From Riptortus pedestris (taxonomy: Eukaryota > Arthropoda > Insecta > Hemiptera > Alydidae): a DNA stretch of 64,000 bases. The DNA is taken from NCBI GenBank assembly GCA_019009955.1, contig CM032230.1, positions 17,217,501-17,281,500 on the forward strand. The letters are read 5' to 3'. The position numbers were made by a program, and so were the translations under genes. A model generated the notes under the pieces. It was given only the letters and a program-made list of their open reading frames with translations. It was not told the origin of the DNA and searched no databases. This document shows, piece by piece, positions 57,667 through 64,000 of this stretch. Every line of letters begins with the position of its first letter. Within the stretch, counting starts at the first letter, position 1.

Positions 57667-58187
57667 TAAGCAGATTTCTCCTACTTGAAATCAACTATTG
57701 AGGTAGTATTAATGACACGATTTTCAAAAGATTTCTTCAAATGTCCATCGATCCAACCCAGGAGATGACGAAAATAATGTCCTTTCAAGACAATATATAA
57801 ACATATGTGTCTGTTAACACTCTAGCTGTAATTATCGTTTGATTGTTATCACTGGAACAACTCAATATTTAAACGTTTTATGTAAAACTAAAGATGAAGT
57901 TTCTGGGGGGGGGGGTAGTGATTTTTTTTTTAAATTCAAACTATCTCCGTTATAATGATTCGGATCATAAGATTGTGTAGAACCTATATTAAATAAAATT
58001 TAATTTCTTATAAATGTAATGTACATTGTTTCTATACTCTTCAGAGATATTTTCAATTTTTTTTAATTTTCAGCCTTCAGTATACCCCATTACTATTCAT
58101 CGATTTTTAGGTGAGATGAAATTGCTAGTGAGCCATATACCTGCACATAAAAAATCTGGTTGGTGTATGAGTAATGGACTTTTTTTA
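57667..58187 (+). mobile_element. HLE element, diverged full-span copy
   Basis: Left end AAGCAGATTTCTCCTACTTG at 57668, then ATGTCCATCGATCCAACCCA, GGAGATGACGAAAATAATGT. A G run at about 57906-57915 lies in the body. The right end is decayed (AAAATCTGGTTGGTGTATGA, then GGACTTTTTTT) at 58151-58187. No TA microsatellite expansion is present. Confidence 0.72.
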
Positions 58188-59084
58188 TTGTAAATGATCC
58201 ATAAATATTCTTTATAAGATTTTTTAGCCGATGTTGATAAACAGATATATTTGATTTAGATTAGTGTCCTGTGTTGAGCTAACTTCATATATTATACCAT
58301 TGTTTTAAAAATTTAAATTACTGTGTTTCATTAAATTATGTAGGTATTAAATTGCCATTAGGAAATCTCTCCAAAATATTAAGTATTAAATTTTTTTCAT
58401 AAGGAAGAAATTGAAATGTTTATAGCTGTGGAAGTGCAGTATTTAAAGTACTTGGCAAGCCATATCCATTCCTACTTAAATAAAGATAAGTGCAATTTCT
58501 GATGCAAAAAGTATTTTATTTTTTATATCGAATAAGTTCCGTACGAGCAATAAAGCCATGACAGTGTCATAAAGCTGAGAATAAAAGTTATGAATGAAGC
58601 TGGTATCAGCTGGGATTTACAAGCTTCTGTACTTAATATTACAAGGCTTACTTGAATCCATTACATTCCAGGCCGGCCGGCCATCCATCACGGATTAAAA
58701 AGATAACTTGAAATCTAAGCCGCCGTATAAAAGATTTAGCTAAACATTAAATAAGATAAAATGCAGGCAATGTGTTAATCAATAACCCATCGGCTGCTTT
58801 CTGCCCTAGAGGATAATTAACTGTTGGAAAAGGCAGAAATATATACGCTTTGAAAGCGCCTTCGGTTTGCCGTCTGCAGAATTGTCTGCCGCACTAATAC
58901 ATTTGCACTTTGATCTTAACCAATAGGCCGAGAACCGATTGGTATAAAGCTTGAGATGATGTTGAATTTCCCACTGGCCAACAGGAATTTGATTAGTGAA
59001 AAACTCACTAGACATTTATTTATTTTCGTGAGCTATGAAGTATGTATATTCTATAATACTATATTCTTGTAAATATCCCAGTTG
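58188..59084. other. No gene; 58640-58990 is unusually non-repetitive
   Basis: 58640-58990 is less AT-rich and free of visible repeats, with CCAAT-box-like AACCAATAGG, TTAATCAATAA and GGATAATTAACTG strings. A conserved non-coding element is possible but unsupported without comparison. Confidence 0.25.
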
Positions 59085-59195
59085 ACCACTAAAGCCCCAC
59101 GTAGAATCCTGTCTAGAATAGTTAGGTGACCTGTAGATAACACAGTCCTGTTTAGTACTAGTAGATGAAAATGAATAAATAACCACTTTTTAACG
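59085..59195 (+). repeat. SINE fragment, decayed
   Basis: CCTGTCTAGAATAGTTAGGT, GACCTGTAGATAACACAGTC and a final GAATAAATAA match the SINE 3' half. Confidence 0.55.
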
Positions 59196-59870
59196 ATTTT
59201 GTGGATGCTTCGTAACATATTGATGTCATGGATATGTAGTAATCAAAATTCTGGAGTTGTTCAGTACTATTACAATAGTAATATAGTAACATTAGAATAT
59301 TACACTAATAGCAGAACTTAAAGTACATATAATTAATTCGAAAAGAACACAATAATAGCTTCACCAATTTTTAGAGTAATGCCACTTTTATCTCGAGTCG
59401 TTTATAAACATCAAAAAATGTCATTGTTTTCACAAATTTTATTTCCGATTTGTGGTGCTGATCAGTTATATCAATGGATTAATAATATTACGTTTAGGAA
59501 TTATTAGACCATTAGCATATTTCTGTGTTAATCGCCAAATTTAGTTATTTTGGTGCTGGTAGTTTGGATGTTGTCTAAATTGTAACTTAAGTGGGACAAG
59601 AGTGGATAGCGTGTTTAAGTTGCGGTCTGAAAACTCATACTGACTAATAAACTCATTAGGCTACGGGCTAAGAAGGGATGGACAATAATCTAACAATGGG
59701 GCTCGAGTAGAATTTTCTTCTCTCTTGATTTTAGGGGAATGGAATTTTCCCAATGATGATTTTATTGTTGGATGTTCTGATGGAGAAAGCAACATGAAAA
59801 CACTGTATCCCTTTATATACATTCCCTTGTTAGCTTCCCTGGAAATTGGCATAGCCTGGTTCAATTAACA
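59196..59870. other. No identifiable feature
   Basis: No motif or repeat recognised. Confidence 0.4.
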
Positions 59871-60955
59871 TGTGTAGCCGATTTCTCTTAGCCATATGGT
59901 CCCCTTGTAAGAGAATCTCTGTCCTAGCCATACAGTCCCCCTCCCAACCATACCGACCCCCAAAATGCACTGTACCTCCCAGCCATACCGATTTCTCTTA
60001 GCCATAGAGTCCTCTTGTAAGAGAATCTCCGTCCTAGCCATACAGTCCCCCGCCCCGCCTGACCGCCCCCCAAACAGCACTGTAGCTCCCAGCCATCCCG
60101 ATTTCTCTTAGCCCTAGAGTCCCCTGGTAAGAGAATCTCCGTCCTAGCCATACAGTCCCCCTCCCAACCATACCGACCCCCAAAATGCACTGTACCTCCC
60201 AGCCATACCGATTTCTCTTAGCCATAGAGTCCCCTTGTAAGAGAATCTCTGTCCTAGCCATACAGTGCCCCGCCCAACCGTACCGACCCCCCAAATGCAC
60301 TGGAGCTCCCCGCCCAACCGATTTCTCTTAGCCATAGAGTCCCCTTGTAAGAGAATCACTGTCCTAGCCATACAGTCACCCTCCCAACCTTACCGACCCC
60401 CAAAATGCACTGTAGCTCCCAGCCATACCGATTTCTCTTAGCCATAGAGTCCCCTTGTAAGAGAATCTCTGTCCTAGCCATACAGTCCCCCTCCCAACCA
60501 TAACGACCCCCAAAATGCACTGTACCTCCCAGCCATACCGATTTCTCTTAGCCATAGAGTCCCCTTGTAAGAGAATCTCTGTCCTAGCCATACAGTCCCC
60601 CTCCCAACCTTACCGACCCCCAAAATGCACTGTAGCTCCCAGCCATACCGATTTCTCTTAGCCATAGAGTCCCCTTGTAAGAGAATCTCTGTCCTAGCCA
60701 TACAGTAGCCCTCCCAACCAGACCGACCCCCAAAATGCACTGTAGCTCCCAGCCTTACCGATTTCTCTTAGCCATAGAGTCCCCTTGTAAGAGAATCTCC
60801 GTCCCAGCCATACAGTCCCCCTCCCAACCATACCGACCCCCAAAATGCACTGTAGCTCCCAGCCTTACCGATTTCTCTTAGCCATAGAGTCCCCTTGTAA
60901 GAGAATCTCCGTCCTAGCCATACAGTAGCCCTCCCAACCATACCAATTCCTCCTA
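59871..60955. repeat. 110-bp satellite, ten units in exact register
   Basis: ATTTCTCTTAGCCATAGAGT starts at 59881, 59991, 60101, 60211, 60321, 60431, 60541, 60651, 60761 and 60871, an exact 110-bp period. Each unit continues through AAGAGAATCTCTGTCCTAGC, CATACAGTCCCCCTCCCAAC and CAAAATGCACTGTA. Minus frames of 71-88 codons are products of the repeat. Confidence 0.97.
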
Positions 60956-61330
60956 CCCATAGACTCCTAGTCTATTGCCCGTTTTAGCCATATAGACTCC
61001 CCCCCAACCGTAACGTCTCCCAACAATGTAGTGGACCACCCAACCATACCGATTGCCCTTAGCCGTTGAAACCTGCTAATAATACAGAAGTATTTCTAAC
61101 CATACTACCTTCCTCCAAACCATACCCTCTTCCTCCTACCCTTCGAGACTCCTAGTAAGATAGTCTCCGTCCTAGCCAAACTGACTCAGCCATGCAGTGT
61201 CCCTCCAAACCATAGACTCTTTGTCTCTCTCTCAATTCAACCTTCTTCCTCCAAGCTGTACTGACTCCCACCAATGGAACCTTCCAACCGTACACTCTCC
61301 CAGCTAAGCCGTCTTCCTATACATCCATTC
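60956..61330. repeat. Decayed extension of the 110-bp satellite
   Basis: Phrases such as AACCATACCGATTGCCCTTA, TAGCCATATAGACTCCCCCC and GTCCTAGCCAAACTGACTC recur out of register. Confidence 0.75.
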
Positions 61331-62576
61331 CCTCAACCATACAGTCTTGACCTTACACTCTTGTCCTACCAGAAATGCAGGTAGGTTCTGCACTTGTGAC
61401 TCTTTTCTCATTCTGAGTATAATTGAGAAATACTCTATTGAATGGTCTACAAAATATGTACCACAAGTTTTGTGTTATTGTAAAACGTGGCTTTTATTTG
61501 ACATCATATTGGAATGTTTTGCACTGAAGTGTTCAATTTATACCTTCACGGAGCATTCTGTTCACCTGTGTTATTACATCGATTTGAATGCATAACATAG
61601 GAGTTGTTATATTAAGTTAGGCGGTTATATGCAAGTTCCAATGAGCACCAAACCCTTCCCCGGGAATCGAGCGTGGGCCAACCAGTCTACACCCCGATCT
61701 GATCCACTTTCGTCCAAGGGCCGGCCTTGGCAGATTCTGCTAGTCCCTCTCTCTTACCCTCTCGCTTTTCAGAATACATTACATGCAGAGAATAATTATA
61801 CTCGAGCATAGTAACCCTGGTAGAGTTTATTAGTTAGGAGCTCTGATATGCTGCAACAGCAACTTGAAATGTATTGGGAGCTGTAGCTGGTGCTGGGACG
61901 CCCATAAAATAATCTCCCAACAGCACTGCTATTCAACTTCTCTATTTGTTATTCTACAACATTCCAATCTATTCAGTACATTTTATTTGTTTCTTCTTTA
62001 TTCCCTCACATTCCCAACTACTCAGCCTCAGGAATCTACTTCGCAAGATATAAGGCTCGCTATTTACTTTGAAAGAACACGGACACTCCAGCCAAGCACA
62101 TTATTTAAAGTAGAGCATACCAAAATTGTCAGCACCATTGCCATTTTAAGATAATAATTTTTCTGTCGTCTAAGAGCAGCATTCTTAATTATAATTAAAA
62201 AGAAATTTAAGTTAAAATTAAATTTCATTAAATATCATAGGCAAGCTTGCCATTTTGCAAGTTATGCGTAATGATTTTTGCAGTCTCACACAAGATAATA
62301 TATGTAAGATTGCACTTTTCTTACAAGACAACTAATACATGAAATGGTCGGAGGACATTTGTTTGTAATTCGTTCCATACAGAATATCCAGAACGGTCAG
62401 GTTGGTGTCCTCTACATAGGAAATGGTCGACACAACTTTTTATACCGACAATTTATACATTTCTGGGACTCCTTTCATCATATTAGCTAAGTTTTATTCT
62501 TTGACCTTACTGTGAAAGATTTACCAGTAAAACGGAACGTCTGGAATGCTCTAAAAAGCTAGAATGAAGCCACACC
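61331..62576. other. No identifiable gene
   Basis: GC-richer patch at 61630-61750. Frames at 61347-61595, 61629-61811 and 61864-62154 match nothing I recognise. Confidence 0.4.
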
Positions 62577-62945
62577 TGAATATGGTGCCTTGATGCCACA
62601 CTCTTATTATGGTGCCTTGATGCCACACACCAAGCATGGTGCCTTGATGCCACACACCAAGCATAGTGTCTTGATGCCACACCTTAGCATAGTGCCTTGA
62701 TGCGACACGCCAAGCATGGTGCCTTGATGCCAGCCACACCTTGGCATAGTGCCTTGATGCCATACTCTTATTATGGTGTCATGACGACACACCAACCATG
62801 GATGCCACACACCAAGCATGGCGCCTTGATACCACACACCAAGTAGGGTGCCTTGATGTCACACGCTTTTTATGGTGCCTTGATGGCGCACACTGTGCAT
62901 GGTTCCTTGATGCACCGCACTGAGCAAGATGAATTAATGTCTTAC
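62577..62945. repeat. 27-bp minisatellite
   Basis: TGGTGCCTTGATGCCACACA then CCAAGCA, about 13 units with variants (CTCTTATTA, CTTAGCATA). It yields Trp/His-rich false frames on the minus strand. Confidence 0.93.
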
Positions 62946-63899
62946 TCAGAGCGTTACACTTGTAGGTGTTCAAGCGCCAATTTATCCAGTGAATACTTAG
63001 AAGGAAGTTCTTCCCTCAGTGTTCATCTAAAGATAAACAGCAAGAGAAAGTCTGACATGAAGCTCCAAATACGAATTATATCTTAAATAAGGATCAACAG
63101 GAATAGGATTGGCATATGTGCGTCTGTCAGTGTTCGTTAGTTACTTTCTAATTGGGGTGATTATTTGGGATGAGTAACCTGCTGCGATAGAGTGAGGGTG
63201 GTGTATGGTGGTATGGGGGAGGGTGGTAGGGTGAGGGTGGTATGGGGGAGGGTGGAGATGGTAGGATATGGCATAGCATCAGCTGATAGTATCAGAGGCA
63301 TCCTTGGCCAAGCTATCGGCTCTCATATCCAACATTTAAATCTAACCAATAGGCTTCTAATTTACTTAGCAGCCACTTCCATGGCAAGGACATCGACCCA
63401 GGAAGCAACACCAGCTGCAATAAGCCAAGCTCATTCTGTTTCTCTTCTGAGATCTCTTCACAGTTATAGTCCAATGCACCTCTCTCACGCGATTACCAGC
63501 CACGCCTTTAAACTTCAACATTTTACTATTCCTTTTTATTCAAAAAACCTCTTTTATTTGGTTTTCTTTTTCACCATCGTTGTTTACCATTCACACACAT
63601 TCCCTTGTCAGTTTTTCGTTCTCTCATTTCACTCAGATGAGATATTAGTGAAGTTTGGTAATACGGGTATCGCTAAACAATCATCACCAAGAAAACAAAG
63701 TTAGTTTTCTTATTTTATTTTAAATTTTTTCAACTCTTTATTTACATCTGCTCTTATTAGTTCTTTCATTTCACAATATTTAAGATCTTGTTGAAGATGT
63801 AATGTTTTCAAAGTCTTCACTCGTGTTGACTGCTCTCAAAATTCCGTATTATTTTTCTCTCTTCCAGCATAGAGAAGATACAATTTCTGAGGGATATCC
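62946..63899. other. No gene; short G-rich repeat at 63191-63262
   Basis: GAGGGTGGTATGGGGGAGGG-type repeats at 63191-63262 could form G-quadruplexes. The 170-codon frame 63192-63704 starts in that repeat and has no recognisable domain, so it is not called. Confidence 0.45.
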
Positions 63900-64000
63900 C
63901 AATACATATTACAATACCTTATAGGTTATCCCTGGCATATTGCAGTACCTTATAGGTTATTCCTGGCATATTATAATACCTTATAAGATATCCCCTGGTA
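63900..64000. repeat. 31-bp tandem repeat running off the window
   Basis: TACCTTATAGGTTATCCCTG then GCATATTGCAG, with starts near 63915, 63946 and 63977. At least three units. Confidence 0.88.

Noticed and set aside
59865..60740. Overlapping 71-88-codon minus frames with GGRYGWEG and MARTEILL motifs
   Set aside because: Produced by the 110-bp satellite. The period, not selection, explains their similarity.
62551..62973. Minus-strand frames rich in Trp/His (GVWHQGTM repeats)
   Set aside because: Translation of the 27-bp minisatellite.
63192..63704. 170-codon + frame
   Set aside because: Begins inside a G-rich simple repeat, low-complexity N-terminus, no recognisable domain and no splice or start support.

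Overview
The window looks like AT-rich, intergenic or intronic nuclear DNA from an arthropod, possibly a crustacean. The reasons are a spliced coding exon, tRNA-derived SINEs, long (TA)n, (CT)n and (CA)n tracts, relics of non-LTR, Penelope-like and piggyBac elements, and many families of long minisatellites. I see no bacterial-type gene organisation. The species call is inference. The only convincing host-gene segment is one terminal exon (2008-2520, +), whose protein resembles the secreted lipid-binding-fold (TULIP, mite group-7-allergen-like) proteins of arthropods.

Layout. 1-1965: 18/54-bp satellite interrupted by a 74-bp-arm foldback, running up to the splice acceptor of the exon. 2.5-6 kb: 3' flank, SINEs and decayed repeats. 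6.0-13.0 kb: one 52-bp minisatellite array of about 130 units. 13-21 kb: a dense cluster of nested transposons. 21.5-26.3 kb: several minisatellites and a small GC-richer island. 27-33 kb: AT-rich with little recognisable. 33-48 kb: more copies of the same transposon family, a foldback-like MITE, a LINE C-terminus relic and three minisatellites. 50-55 kb: a LINE-like tail, SINEs, a Penelope-like GIY-YIG relic and a LINE RNase H relic split by a transposon. 57-64 kb: one more transposon copy, a 110-bp array and a 27-bp array, with a 31-bp array running off the end.

The main discovery is a dispersed non-autonomous element family (called HLE here) with about 15-20 copies or fragments on both strands. 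The left end is AGCAGATTTCCC followed by a palindrome (TTTCCCTTAAGGGAAA). An internal (TA)n tract lies about 130 bp in. The right end has an inverted GGGAAATCTGCT, then a 6-bp-stem hairpin (ACGCAG-CCC-CTGCGT), then GACGGACTTTT. Subterminal inverted repeats, a 3' hairpin, an internal microsatellite and insertion into T runs without an obvious target duplication fit non-autonomous Helentrons (HINE type). Three nested insertions help fix boundaries: an HLE copy inside another copy, an HLE copy inside a LINE RNase H domain, and an HLE copy inside a minisatellite. A piggyBac-like element sits at a TTAA inside an HLE copy.

I found no gene cluster or multi-gene system. The window's content is a record of transposon nesting and minisatellite growth around one exon.
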